Positions 33,850 to 44,644 are shown, numbered from the stretch's first letter. The stretch is 64,000 nt of DNA from Alkalihalobacillus trypoxylicola (GCF_001590785.1 NZ_LTAO01000023.1:1142-65141), one strand, 5' to 3'. A program made the numbers and translations. The notes: a model not told the origin generated them from the letters alone.

Positions 33850-34827
33850 TCATTGAATATAAGCTAAGACGATTCGATCTTTTCCGTTAATATCATATAA
33901 GCATTCAATGGTTGCATGCTTAAAAGCTTCTCTCAATAATTTCGAGACTTCCTTCGTTTGTCCAGCCCCCACCTCAAAGCCAATAATCCCTTTATCCTTT
34001 ATCACCTTTGGCAGCTGTTTAATCATCCTCCGATACAAATCGTAGCCATCATTCCCTCCAAAAAGTGCAAGGTGAGGTTCATGCTCACGTACTTGAACAG
34101 CTAACTGCTTCTCTTGCTCATTAGGTATATACGGTGGATTGGAAACGATGATATCGAAGGATCTATTTTCTTCTAATAGAGAATGTAATAAATCACTTTT
34201 TTGAAATTGTACTTTAGTAGCACCTAGCTTTTTCGAATTATCTTCGGCCACTTTTAAAGCTGGCTCAGATATATCTAAAGCTAATACGTTACTGTTCTTA
34301 ATCTCTAAAGCAAGTGTTACTGCTATAGCTCCGCTACCAGTTCCTACATCTAAAATCTGAAGCTCAGATGGGTGATTCGGAAAGAGTTCATTGACTTTTT
34401 TTTGAATGGCAACAATTAACTCTTCTGTTTCAGGCCGTGGTATTAACACATCACTATTCACGGCGAACTTCCGACTAAAAAACTCCTCATAGCCAATTAT
34501 ATGCTGAATCGGTACTCCACTTAAATAGAGAAGGAAATCTTCTATAAAAGGGCGAAATTTATCCTCAGCTAATGTGTCTTGCAAGCAAAGATAAAAATCG
34601 GTTCTAGATAGGTTCAGATGGTGACGGAGTAGCCATTCAATAGCAGGCTTTTCAATCGTTATTTCTTTTTGATGAGCTTGCTTTTTAACCTCTTCAAGTT
34701 TCTGTCCTTTTTTATCGAGAACCTCCACAAGTGCCCTTTCATAGTGAAGGTACCTCTTATCTTCATCAATCTTCTGTAAAAAAGAAGAAGCCCAATGAAG
34801 GGCTCCAAAAATAGTTACATGGTCCAT
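33850..34827 (-). CDS. prmC: Peptide chain release factor N5-glutamine methyltransferase PrmC
   Basis: A 325-residue SAM-dependent enzyme that methylates the GGQ glutamine of release factors. An N-terminal helical substrate-binding domain precedes the Rossmann domain with ILDVGTGSGAIAVTLA and the catalytic NPPY in IVSNPPYIPN. It is about 35-40 residues longer than usual because of a charged insertion at about residues 20-58 (rich in Lys and Glu). Its ATG directly abuts the prfA stop (TAAATG), so translation is probably coupled to its substrate gene. Confidence 0.95.
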   Translation of the reverse strand: MDHVTIFGALHWASSFLQKIDEDKRYLHYERALVEVLDKKGQKLEEVKKQAHQKEITIEKPAIEWLLRHHLNLSRTDFYLCLQDTLAEDKFRPFIEDFLLYLSGVPIQHIIGYEEFFSRKFAVNSDVLIPRPETEELIVAIQKKVNELFPNHPSELQILDVGTGSGAIAVTLALEIKNSNVLALDISEPALKVAEDNSKKLGATKVQFQKSDLLHSLLEENRSFDIIVSNPPYIPNEQEKQLAVQVREHEPHLALFGGNDGYDLYRRMIKQLPKVIKDKGIIGFEVGAGQTKEVSKLLREAFKHATIECLYDINGKDRIVLAYIQ

Positions 34828-35898
34828 TTAATCTTCCGCTCTCTTCATAAGCTCGGATTGTTCTTCGACAATTAGGGCATCAATAATTTCATCTAGCTTA
34901 CCTTGTAAAATTTGGTCAAGCTTTTGTATAGTTAAGCCAATTCTATGGTCGGTTACTCGACTTTGAGGAAAGTTGTACGTTCGAATACGCTCAGAGCGAT
35001 CGCCTGTACCTACGGCTGACTTCCTTGTTTCATCATATTCGGCTTGCGCCTCTTGCTGAAACTTGTCATAAACCCTTGCTCGTAATACTTTCATGGCTTT
35101 CTCTTTATTTTTAATTTGTGATTTTTCATCCTGACAGGAAACTACGGTGCCCGTAGGTAAATGCGTTAAACGAACAGCTGACATTGTCGTATTAACACTT
35201 TGTCCTCCTGGACCACTTGATGTAAAGGTATCTACGCGAATATCTTTTTCGTGAATCTCCACTTCTACCTCTTCAGCCTCAGGTAGTACGGCCACTGTTG
35301 CTGTAGAAGTATGAATTCTACCACCTGATTCGGTTTGTGGAACCCGCTGTACTCGATGAGCTCCATTCTCGTATTTCAATTTCGAATAAGCTCCCGCACC
35401 ATTCACCATAAAGATGACTTCCTTGTATCCACCAAGCTCTGTAGAGTTCGCTTCGATTATTTCAGATCTCCAGCCCTGGGCTTCCGCGAAACGGGAATAC
35501 ATTTTATAAAGGTCACCCGCAAATAGCTGAGCCTCATCACCACCAGCAGCTCCTCGAATTTCAACGATAACATTTTTATCATCATTTGGATCTTTCGGTA
35601 ATAACAAAATTCTGAGCTGTTCCTCTAATTGCTTTTGACGAGGACCCAGTTCATCAATCTCTTCTTTTACCATTTCATACATCTCTGGATCAAGCTTATC
35701 TTCAAGCATTTGCTTTGCATCCTTTAATTGCCCGCTCACTTCTTTATATTCACGATAAACTTGAACCGTTTCTTCTATATTAGATTGTTCTTTAGAATAT
35801 TCTCTTAATTTTTTTGTATCACTAATCACATCAGGATCACTAAGTAATTCATTTAAACGATTATATCGATCTTCTACTGATTGTAAACGTTCTAACAC
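34828..35898 (-). CDS. prfA: Peptide chain release factor 1
   Basis: A 356-residue class I release factor for UAA and UAG. The stop-codon recognition tripeptide appears as PQT in [11 protein letters not shown] (PxT of RF1), and the catalytic GGQ is in [12 protein letters not shown]. The length matches the family. It is followed without a gap by prmC. Confidence 0.97.
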   Translation of the reverse strand: MLERLQSVEDRYNRLNELLSDPDVISDTKKLREYSKEQSNIEETVQVYREYKEVSGQLKDAKQMLEDKLDPEMYEMVKEEIDELGPRQKQLEEQLRILLLPKDPNDDKNVIVEIRGAAGGDEAQLFAGDLYKMYSRFAEAQGWRSEIIEANSTELGGYKEVIFMVNGAGAYSKLKYENGAHRVQRVPQTESGGRIHTSTATVAVLPEAEEVEVEIHEKDIRVDTFTSSGPGGQSVNTTMSAVRLTHLPTGTVVSCQDEKSQIKNKEKAMKVLRARVYDKFQQEAQAEYDETRKSAVGTGDRSERIRTYNFPQSRVTDHRIGLTIQKLDQILQGKLDEIIDALIVEEQSELMKRAED

Positions 35899-36014
35899 GC
35901 CACTTCACCTCATTACAATTTCCAGTGCATAACATTCTAATTATAGTATATTCCAATTCCCTGGTCAATGTTAAGAGGCTATGTTACTACAGCTTTATTG
36001 TGTAGACTTTCCCA

Positions 36015-36839
36015 TTAAAATCTAAACATTCTTATCATTGAACCTACTAAAAAGTCGCCAGTTAAACCTAAAAACAAAGCCACTCCAAAGTATACAAGAA
36101 CCAAGCCATAAATAGGGTCTAGCTTTTTCATTTGACTTCTATAAGAGAAAAATGTAAAAATAATAGCCATTTGAATCAAGGCAAGCATTAAAATCGTTAA
36201 CAATGTATTAATTTCTGAAATACCTATGATAGAAAAAATAAGATAAGCAGCTGCAATTAAAATGGGGACCGTCATCCACGATCCAAATCTGCTTATGGAA
36301 TCCTGAAACTTCAGTTCGATTTTCATAACAAATTTTAATACAAGAAAAATAATACCCGCACAAGCAACCAATAAAATAAAAATATAAATTAAGTTTGTCA
36401 AAAACACTTCAAAAAAGTTAATTTCATCTCCCATAAAACTACTAAAAAATCCATCAAAAAGAGCTCTTTGTTCAAAGAAACTGGCTAATGAAAAAAGAAA
36501 GGCAAACACTCCAAAGCTAATATAACCGAATAGTGCATAACGATCTTTATTTCTTTCCGCTACTAAAATCGGCTGTTTGATTTGTGATTTAAAAAAGGTA
36601 AAATAATCACTTGCCGCTTTCTTAGCTTGTTCAACTTTTTCATTTCCTCCGGAATTTGAAGTCTTTTTTTCTGAATTAGACTGAACCTGCTCTTCATTTT
36701 GAGCTGAATGAATTTCTTCAATATTCTCAGCTGTAGCAGCCGTTTCTTGCTCATTTTCTACTCTTTCTCCACAATCGATACAAAATTTATCAGTAGAGCT
36801 TAATGATTTTCCACATTTTGTACATTCCACTACCTTCAC
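36015..36839 (-). CDS. Zinc-ribbon membrane protein, function unknown
   Basis: A 274-residue protein that starts with a zinc ribbon (CTKCGK...CIDCGE, residues about 7-25), followed by a low-complexity Glu/Asn/Ser linker to about 70 and then about five membrane helices (from about 105 to 270). Proteins of this layout are common in Bacillus but uncharacterised. It lies upstream of prfA in the same orientation, with about 115 bases between. I do not recognise a specific family. Confidence 0.75.
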   Translation of the reverse strand: MKVVECTKCGKSLSSTDKFCIDCGERVENEQETAATAENIEEIHSAQNEEQVQSNSEKKTSNSGGNEKVEQAKKAASDYFTFFKSQIKQPILVAERNKDRYALFGYISFGVFAFLFSLASFFEQRALFDGFFSSFMGDEINFFEVFLTNLIYIFILLVACAGIIFLVLKFVMKIELKFQDSISRFGSWMTVPILIAAAYLIFSIIGISEINTLLTILMLALIQMAIIFTFFSYRSQMKKLDPIYGLVLVYFGVALFLGLTGDFLVGSMIRMFRF

Positions 36840-37387
36840 CTCTTCATCACTTTAAATGTAAAATTTCTCAGTACAGAAAATATTTTACTAAATCAACTTT
36901 GATTTTTATATAAAATATCCAAAAATAGGTTATTACTCCTAATGACAAGCTTAACTTTTTTACAGGTCCACCTAATAAGTACTTAAGGCCATAATATCCT
37001 TCTACACCTTTATATATCAGGTTAGATACCCTCTATTTTATTCGATCACCCCCTTAAGTAATTACACATTTTCATAAATTTGTTCCTAAGTAATCTAGTG
37101 ATCTTGAACTATATTTAGGCTAAAGGTAATGATATATAAGCTATTTAGCGAGAGAATCATGACCTTTAATAAGTATATGTATCCTCCTTTCTAAATCGCA
37201 GAATCATTTCCTCTTCATACCCTTACTAACATTATTGCTATTTGATAGATTCTTTTTTTTATGTGCTATGACTGCTTATACATTTTAAAATTAATACAAT
37301 ACATCCAAATCTCTCCATCTCTTTCACTACCCTAAATGCTGAAATTTAATCAATTTTCTGTAAAAGAAACAAAAAAAGGAGGCTTGA
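36840..37387. other. Long intergenic region, no gene seen
   Basis: About 550 bases, A+T-rich, without a supported frame, RNA motif or terminator. It leads into the palindromic element dimer at 37388. Confidence 0.45.
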
Positions 37388-37822
37388 ATTCATTTCATCA
37401 TTCCTATCTTATAGTTGGTTTTTGATTCCACTTTAGGTAGATGCTTTCCCAAGGGCTTGTCTTCAGCTAACTCTGACTACGCCGAGTTTCGCCAGAGTGG
37501 ATCTTCAGACTGCGCTCTGCCTTTGGGAGTCACTACCTTTCGTTACAATCAACGAGTTCATTCACAAAGGTTCGTCTTTTTATGAAAACAAATCAATTTG
37601 GTTTTTGATTTCCACTTTAGGTAGATGCTTTCCCAAGGGCTTGTCTTCAGCTAACTCTGACTACGCCGAGCTTCGCCAGAGTGGATCTTCAGACTGCGCT
37701 GATCCTTTGGGAGTCACTACCTTTCGTTACAATCATCGAATGAATTCACAAACTTTCAAAACATATTTTATAAGATACGCTCGGTGTTTCATTCACTTTT
37801 AGAGCAATGATGAAATTCACTC
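37388..37822 (+). repeat. Palindromic interspersed element, copies 6 and 7 (head-to-tail dimer)
   Basis: Two cores (about 37424-37551 and 37600-37734). The outer ends are ATTTCATCATTCC on the left and ATGATGAAATTCACTC on the right. The junction between units lacks most of both terminal repeats and reads CACAAAGGTTCGTCTTTTTA, similar to the junction in the 56.8-kb dimer. Confidence 0.88.
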
Positions 37823-37869
37823 ACTTACTGTCATCAATTTTTAAAATTGCCAAATGCCTTAAAAAAAAG

Positions 37870-38276
37870 AAGCTCCATTTTACCCCGAGCACGGACATAA
37901 AATAGAGCAGTTGGATGAAGCATTAGAAAAGTTAATTACATCTGAAGCAGAGAGGATTTAGAGTTTCCTTAATACAATACTCCTATTAAGCAGTTTGAGC
38001 TTTGGTTCTAGTCGGTAATCTTTTGGTTGAGACAACTTTACGAACCTTCGATACAGGCTAGATAGAGACATTAACAACTGACTTCAGTATGTCCGTTTAT
38101 TGTGACGAAGAGAACGAGCAGTTGGATAATTCTTTGTCCTTAGTAACGACCAAGTTATGGCCTATAAATTTGAAGAATAAAATAATAACGACGAGTCTGA
38201 CAATGAATCAGATGAAGAAGATTCGGAAGAAGAGAATACAGATTCCGAAGACGAGGAATCTGATGATGAGTAATAG
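37870..38276 (+). pseudogene. Possible remnants of coding sequence between repeat elements
   Basis: Two short protein-like fragments in different frames lie here without starts or ribosome sites: one reading PEHGHKIEQLDEALEKLITS (about 37885-37960, ended by TAG) and one acidic tail rich in Asp, Glu and Ser ending DEESDDE at TAA (about 38185-38274). Neither is recognised. Their composition and broken frames suggest decayed genes flanked by mobile repeats. Chance coding resemblance is possible. Confidence 0.3.
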
Positions 38277-38341
38277 AAGGTCATTTTTTCAAGTAGTCGA
38301 GAGGGTTGAGCTGTTCGGCTTATTCTATCTGCTTGAATAAG

Positions 38342-38752
38342 TTAATACCTTACATTGAAAATAGGCCATTTTACTTTCAATACTAACTCGTTTATACCAA
38401 AAAAGATTATTGCACATAAGGGACCGGCTATTGTAGCAAAGTTAAATAAACCTTCATCAAAAATGGAAGAATCAAAAATCATACTATATGGTAAGATAAA
38501 AGCTATTCCAAACAGGATATGAAAGAAAAATGATGCTGTTCTTTCATAATTTCTACTATATTTAACAGCTAAGAAATCAGATAATAAAGAGGTTAATATT
38601 CCGTATATAAATATAACTGGAGTTAAAAAAATAGCATAAAAAATAACATTTTGAAAATAAGATGTTTTTTCTAAGATAGGAAATATAACAGGTAAAAATA
38701 ACACTAAAATAATAGATGATATGAATGCAACGATAATCTTCTGCAATTTCAC
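38342..38752 (-). CDS. Four-helix membrane protein, possibly UPF0715 (YwlA/YoaG-like)
   Basis: A 136-residue protein with four hydrophobic helices (about 6-27, 35-60, 72-93 and 100-122) and the motif FIYGILTSLLSDFLA, which resembles UPF0715 membrane proteins of Bacillus. In B. subtilis one member, ywlA, lies near spoIIR, which fits the wider neighbourhood. The function is unknown. It is isolated between two palindromic elements. Confidence 0.55.
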   Translation of the reverse strand: MKLQKIIVAFISSIILVLFLPVIFPILEKTSYFQNVIFYAIFLTPVIFIYGILTSLLSDFLAVKYSRNYERTASFFFHILFGIAFILPYSMIFDSSIFDEGLFNFATIAGPLCAIIFFGINELVLKVKWPIFNVRY

Positions 38753-38846
38753 TTTAAAAACCTTCTTTCGAAATTAATTTTCTAGTACCTTACTCTATAT
38801 TATAATCCTTTAAACACCTATAAATATATTGATACTATTTTTAATT

Positions 38847-39112
38847 GAATCTATTTCATCCTTCCTATCTTTTAATGAAAACCGAGAGGTTAGGTTTTTG
38901 ATTTTCATTTTAGGTAGATGCTTTCCCAAGGGCTTGTTTTCAGCTAACTCCGACTAGGCAGAGCGTCGTCAGAGTGGATCTTCAGACTGCGCTTTTCCTT
39001 TGGTAGTCACTACCTTTCGTTACAATTAACGAATGATTTCGCAAAAACAAGTACATTTTTATAATTAAGGGTCGGTTTCGTTCACTTATAGCGCAATTAT
39101 GAAATTCACTCA
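38847..39112 (+). repeat. Palindromic interspersed element, copy 8
   Basis: A complete single copy with both terminal repeats: left CTATTTCATCCTTCC and AATGAAAACCGAGAGG, right GGTCGGTTTCGTTCAC and ATTATGAAATTCACTC. The core runs about 38899-39030. It lies about 100 bases upstream of the small membrane protein gene. Confidence 0.9.
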
Positions 39113-39202
39113 ACTAATATAAGCCTATATTTTTCTTATTATCTCTAATGAATTAACTTCTCTTATAAAAAGGAGTGCTCCTTTTGAACGTTTAATGCTG
39201 AG

Positions 39203-39228
39203 GCTGTCATTTCGAGCTAAATGACAGC
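39203..39228. repeat. Perfect 10-bp inverted repeat next to array B
   Basis: GCTGTCATTT and AAATGACAGC are separated by six bases. A T-rich stretch follows on the plus strand, so it could act as a terminator, but no plus-strand gene precedes it. Confidence 0.55.
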
Positions 39229-39258
39229 TTCCTTTTACCTGCTTTTTGTCGAATTTTC

Positions 39259-39610
39259 TTTATTCGGGCGAATAGACCTCTTCCTTTTGACCGTTTTCGT
39301 GGTGCGGCTCCTTTTTCGGGTGGATAGCGCTTCTCCTTTTGACCGTTTTCGTGGTGCGGCTCTCTTTTCGGGTGAATAGCGCTTCTCCTTTTGACCGTTT
39401 TCGTGGTGCGGCTCTCTTTTCAGGTGAATAGCGCTTCTCCTTTTGACCGATTTCGTGGTGCGGCTCTCTTTTCAGGTGAATAGCGCTTCTCCTTTTGACC
39501 ACTTTCCTGGTTGCGCTCTCTTTTCGGGGTGAATAGCGCTTCTCCTTTTGACCGTTTTCGTGGTGCGCTCTCTTTTCGGGGCGAATAGCGCTTCCCCTTT
39601 TGACCTTACA
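39259..39610. repeat. 52-bp tandem repeat array B (about 7 units)
   Basis: TTTTGACC recurs at 39285, 39337, 39389, 39441, 39493, 39546 and 39598: 52-bp steps with one 53. Units are about 85-95 percent alike by eye, with blocks GTGGTGCGGCTCTCTTTTC and GGTGAATAGCGCTTCTCC. Orientation and consensus match array A at 256-555. The period is not a multiple of three, so a protein-coding repeat is unlikely. The array sits downstream of the bgl operon terminator. Confidence 0.9.
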
Positions 39611-39663
39611 AACGCTTCTCATTTCTCTTTATTCAATAGCCACTCTAGAAAACTCACCATCAA

Positions 39664-39713
39664 AAAGGGCTGTCCCTAAAAAGCCATGATAAGACCTTTT
39701 GGGACAACCCTTA
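39664..39713 (-). terminator. Terminator of the licT-bglP-bglH operon
   Basis: A long stem, AAGGGCTGTCCCTAAAA against TTTTGGGACAACCCTT, is followed by a T-run on the minus strand. It starts about 8 bases past the bglH stop. Confidence 0.88.
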
Positions 39714-39720
39714 TGAAACG

Positions 39721-41253
<1,533 letters not shown>

Positions 41254-43158
41254 CTATTTTCGTAACATTAATAAGCTCTCTCCTTCAAAGATCACACCGG
41301 ATTCATTTAATGGATTAACCTCTGAATAATCATTACTATTTGTAATAATAATCATCGTCACCGTTTGGAGCCCTTCTTTTCTAATCAATTCTCTATCGAA
41401 TTCAATTAAACGTTGTCCTACCTTAACAACATCTCCTGCTTTTACCAATCCCTTAAAATGCTTCCCTTGGAGGGATACTGTGTCAATTCCCACATGTATT
41501 AAAATTTCCTCTCCATACTCTCCTTTTAATCCAATAGCATGCTGGCTTTCTGGCATCACTACGACCGTTCCCGAAATCGGCGATACTACACGATTTTCAG
41601 TAGGTTCTATCGCAATTCCTTTCCCCATAATTCCTTGGGAAAATGTTGGATCAGAAACATCTCTCAATGGGATAACATTCCCATTTAAAGGTGATTGAAC
41701 ATCGATATGCTTGCCTGATTCTATTTCGGATTGAATGATTTTTGAATGTGCAGAGTTCGTTTCATTCTTTTCACTTGGATGATTCACATCTTTAATACCT
41801 GTAATGACTACCGCTAAGAAAGGCAATAACACACTTAAAACCGCTAAACTAATGGCTACAATTAAGTTTCCAGCCGCTCCACTCGGATCAGCAAATGTTG
41901 GAATCGCAAAAAGTCCAGGAAGTCCCCCCATCGTAAAGGCTTTAAACCCATACCACCCTGCAAAGGCTCCTAAAATTCCACTCGATATCAAGGCAAAGAT
42001 GAATGGTTTTTTATATTTCATATTGACACCATACATGGCAGGCTCTGTAATACCGATAGAAGCTGATATTCCAGCTGAAATGGCTAGCTGTCTCATTTGT
42101 TTGTCTTTCGTTCGAACAGCCACTCCAAAGGCAGCCCCACTTTGTCCTAAATTACTAATAAACATCATAGGCATTAAGAAATTATCAAACCCATATTGAG
42201 ATAGGTTTTGCAAGCTAATAGGTACAAATGCATAATGCATACCGGTCATAATAATAATGGGCATGAAACCAGCTAAAAGAAGTCCAGCTAAAACTCCAAT
42301 ATGATCAAAGAGCCATCCAAAAATCCCTGCTAAACCAATTCCAATGTTGTTCCCTAATGGTCCAATTAACCATAAAGTAATAGGTATGACCACAAGCAAA
42401 GCAATCATTGGTGCAAACATCAGCTGTATAGCAGATGGTATGATTTTTTTGACAAATTGGTATACATACTTAAGCATAATGACGCTTAATAAAATCGGAA
42501 TAACACTTGATACATAGTTGGTTACCGGTATATGAATAATACCTAAGCCAAATAAATCAAAGCTATCTACTGTCCCATCTGTAAAAGCATTAATAAAGGT
42601 CGGGTACAATAAGGTACCGGCAATTGCTAATGCTATAAATTCATTGGTTTTAAGCTTTCTAGCTGCAGAAACAGCAAGGAAAAAAGGCAAAAAGTGAAAC
42701 ACACTATCCGCAATCGCATCTAAAATAAGATAGGTATCACTTTCATTACTTAACCAACCTAATGTTACAAAAAGCGCTATAAACCCTTTTAATAAACCAG
42801 CTCCAGCCAAAGCTGGGAGAATAGGTGTGAAAATCCCAGAAATAAAATCCATTATTGAAGATATGAATCCTTGTTTATCTTTTTTTGTTGGCTGGTCATT
42901 CGAATGGTTTGATAAAAGAGCCTCTACTTCCCCAAATACGTCTGAAACGGAATTACCAATAATCACTTGAAATTGATCACCTGAAAATTGAGCTCCTAAT
43001 ACACCATTAATGTTTTTAATTTGGTCAACATTCACTTTATCCTTACTATTCAAATTAAAGCGTAAACGAGTTATACAGTGCCAAGCTTGATCGACATTTT
43101 CACTGCCACCAATCTCAGCTATTACTTCTTTGGCTATTTGCTTATTTTTATCTGACAC
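41254..43158 (-). CDS. bglP: Beta-glucoside PTS permease EIIBCA
   Basis: A 634-residue fused PTS transporter, in order IIB (about 1-90, phospho-Cys in HCITRLRFNL), IIC (about 105-460, about ten membrane helices; GMHYAFVPISLQNL and ITEPAMYGVN) and IIA (about 490-630, phospho-His in EILIHVGIDTVSLQGKHF). It imports and phosphorylates aryl- or alkyl-beta-glucosides such as salicin or arbutin; the exact sugar is not determinable. It lies between licT and bglH, with a RAT/terminator just upstream. Confidence 0.95.
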   Translation of the reverse strand: MSDKNKQIAKEVIAEIGGSENVDQAWHCITRLRFNLNSKDKVNVDQIKNINGVLGAQFSGDQFQVIIGNSVSDVFGEVEALLSNHSNDQPTKKDKQGFISSIMDFISGIFTPILPALAGAGLLKGFIALFVTLGWLSNESDTYLILDAIADSVFHFLPFFLAVSAARKLKTNEFIALAIAGTLLYPTFINAFTDGTVDSFDLFGLGIIHIPVTNYVSSVIPILLSVIMLKYVYQFVKKIIPSAIQLMFAPMIALLVVIPITLWLIGPLGNNIGIGLAGIFGWLFDHIGVLAGLLLAGFMPIIIMTGMHYAFVPISLQNLSQYGFDNFLMPMMFISNLGQSGAAFGVAVRTKDKQMRQLAISAGISASIGITEPAMYGVNMKYKKPFIFALISSGILGAFAGWYGFKAFTMGGLPGLFAIPTFADPSGAAGNLIVAISLAVLSVLLPFLAVVITGIKDVNHPSEKNETNSAHSKIIQSEIESGKHIDVQSPLNGNVIPLRDVSDPTFSQGIMGKGIAIEPTENRVVSPISGTVVVMPESQHAIGLKGEYGEEILIHVGIDTVSLQGKHFKGLVKAGDVVKVGQRLIEFDRELIRKEGLQTVTMIIITNSNDYSEVNPLNESGVIFEGESLLMLRK

Positions 43159-43194
43159 AGAATCCCTCCTTTCTCATTATTTTGATCAAAAAAA

Positions 43195-43232
43195 CCCAAA
43201 TGATGCGAAATAAAACTTTCACATCATTTGGG
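43195..43232 (-). terminator. LicT-controlled terminator before bglP
   Basis: CCCAAATGATG pairs perfectly with CATCATTTGGG, and a T-run follows on the minus strand. The upstream arm shares its first bases with the end of the RAT sequence, so RAT folding and terminator folding exclude one another. Confidence 0.9.
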
Positions 43233-43259
43233 TAATGCCTGATCAAACAGTAACAATCC
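43231..43259 (-). promoter_or_regulatory. RAT antiterminator site before bglP
   Basis: On the minus strand GGATTGTTACTG-N-CAGGCATTACC forms the 29-base RAT motif bound by BglG/LicT proteins. It overlaps the following terminator by two or three bases. Confidence 0.88.
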
Positions 43260-43265
43260 ACTAAG

Positions 43266-44123
43266 TTACGATTCCATTGTCTCTCTATTTGTCACTCGCC
43301 ATACATGTAATGTTAAATAGAGCATCTCGTTTCCAGTAACTTCCCAACCATACTTTTGTTTCAATAGGGCCACTATTTTTTGAACAGCTTGATAAGCTTT
43401 ATCATATTTCTGCTTAACAACTTCTAAAAGAGTTTGATCCACCTGAGCAGAATCAGAATTCTCTGGATTATAATGTCTTATAAAGAAATATCTCAAATGC
43501 GTTATAAAACGAGTGTAATGTAAAGACTCTTCATCGAGCTTCACTTGATAATGATATTGAATGATTTCAATAATCCGATTGATTACCTCTGTCATTTTCA
43601 ATGTCTCTTCAATTTTTGTTTTTTTAATTTGTTGACCATTAACAAAATGATAAGTCAAAAAAGTTTCTTCACTTTTTGGTAGTAAGATATTTAATCTGTC
43701 AAAAACCAAACGAATAGCATTCTGTGCAGCCTGGTGTTCTTTTGGATACAAATTCTTAACTTCCCAACGATTAGTGAGTGAATAATCAACATCTTCAGTA
43801 GCTCTCTTTAGTGCAAAGTTAAGATGGTCTGCTAATGTTAAATATATATTATTGTTAAATGTCGTATTTAACTCTTTTTCTACTTGTTTTATAATTTCAA
43901 CTGACACGTCAAGAACTTCAGAGCTAATATTATCAAGCACTTGCATCAGCGGTTTACGGATAGTAGAGGTCTCGGCCACGAATTTTCTCCTAATACTTTC
44001 TTCTTCTATCGTCTCACCTTTGTTTTTCTTAAAGCCTACTCCTGTCCCCATAACCACCCATTCAATTCCAGAGGGGTCTTCGACTAATGCGACGTTATTA
44101 TTAAATGCTTTAATGAATCTCAC
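43266..44123 (-). CDS. licT: BglG/LicT family transcriptional antiterminator
   Basis: A 285-residue RNA-binding antiterminator. GTG 44123 (MRFIKAFNNNVAL) is preferred: GGACGGAGGG lies about 8 bases upstream, whereas the ATG seven codons earlier lies inside that site. The CAT RNA-binding domain (about 1-55) is followed by two PRD domains, with His residues in ADHLNFAL, TYHFVNGQ, SLHYTRF and TLHVWRVT available for PTS phosphorylation. It is the first gene of the operon; by family, it is active without phosphorylation by BglP and with HPr phosphorylation. Confidence 0.94.
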   Translation of the reverse strand: MRFIKAFNNNVALVEDPSGIEWVVMGTGVGFKKNKGETIEEESIRRKFVAETSTIRKPLMQVLDNISSEVLDVSVEIIKQVEKELNTTFNNNIYLTLADHLNFALKRATEDVDYSLTNRWEVKNLYPKEHQAAQNAIRLVFDRLNILLPKSEETFLTYHFVNGQQIKKTKIEETLKMTEVINRIIEIIQYHYQVKLDEESLHYTRFITHLRYFFIRHYNPENSDSAQVDQTLLEVVKQKYDKAYQAVQKIVALLKQKYGWEVTGNEMLYLTLHVWRVTNRETMES

Positions 44124-44154
44124 GAAAATTTCCCTCCGTCCCAATAAACAGAAA

Positions 44155-44198
44155 AAGCCTATCTTAAAAGCAAGAACATACTTTCAACATAGGTAATG
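44155..44198 (-). terminator. Leader terminator before licT
   Basis: On the minus strand CCTATGTTGAAAG pairs, with alternating mismatches, with CTTTTAAGATAGG and is followed by CTTTTT. It overlaps the end of the first RAT. It is weaker than the bglP terminator. Confidence 0.65.
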
Positions 44199-44221
44199 CC
44201 TGATCGAATCAGTAACAATCC
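44192..44221 (-). promoter_or_regulatory. RAT antiterminator site before licT
   Basis: On the minus strand GGATTGTTACTGATTC is followed by GATCAGGCATTACC, a 30-base RAT nearly identical to the one before bglP. It lies about 12 bases after the predicted transcription start, implying that LicT autoregulates its own leader. Confidence 0.87.
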
Positions 44222-44239
44222 ACGTATTTATTTAAGTGT

Positions 44240-44268
44240 AATATAGCATTTCCTGCAACCGGTGTCAA
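44240..44268 (-). promoter_or_regulatory. Sigma-A promoter of the bgl operon with overlapping cre site
   Basis: TTGACA (44268-44263) and TATATT (44245-44240) are spaced by 17 bases. The segment TTGACACCGGTTGCA (44268-44254) fits the CcpA consensus WTGNAANCGNWNNCW with a single mismatch and covers the -35 region. CcpA binding would block initiation when glucose is present. The start would be near 44233, just before the first RAT. Confidence 0.75.
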
Positions 44269-44311
44269 CAAATGAACTATTCTCAAAATATTGCTTCATT
44301 TTATCTGTCAT

Positions 44312-44611
44312 TTATTTTAATTTTTTCGAAAGAATGTCTCTTTTACATTCATTTAAAACTTCTAAATCATAATCCGTTACTTCTTCCATTTGAAACATTT
44401 TCGCTTTAATTTCTACACAATAAAAGAGTTGTACAGTTAACTTCGAATCTAATTCAAATAAAGTTGTTGAATGAATAAAGTCAATCAAGTCAAATAAGGT
44501 TGGTTGATAATGAAAGGTATGGAATTTTAATTGTTCTTTTAATGAATTTTCTATTTCATAAAGAAGTGAATAGGCTTTCAATTGTTTCTTGGAAGGCTTG
44601 TAACATCTCAT
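44312..44611 (-). CDS. Small hypothetical protein
   Basis: A 99-residue soluble, helix-rich protein beginning MRCYKPSKKQLKAYSLLYEI. ATG 44611 has AGAGGTG five bases upstream, so translation is plausible. It is rich in Lys, Glu and aromatic residues and lacks membrane segments or recognisable motifs. It lies between the chemotaxis receptor gene and the bgl promoter in the same orientation. No family is recognised. Confidence 0.6.
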   Translation of the reverse strand: MRCYKPSKKQLKAYSLLYEIENSLKEQLKFHTFHYQPTLFDLIDFIHSTTLFELDSKLTVQLFYCVEIKAKMFQMEEVTDYDLEVLNECKRDILSKKLK

Positions 44612-44644
44612 TTTTACACCTCTAATAGGTTTCTAAATTATGAT

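Noticed and set aside
38089-38340. Plus-strand 83-residue frame MSVYCDEENEQ
   Set aside because: No ribosome site and no recognised similarity. The more protein-like acidic segment there lies in another frame, so it was reported only as possible remnant DNA.
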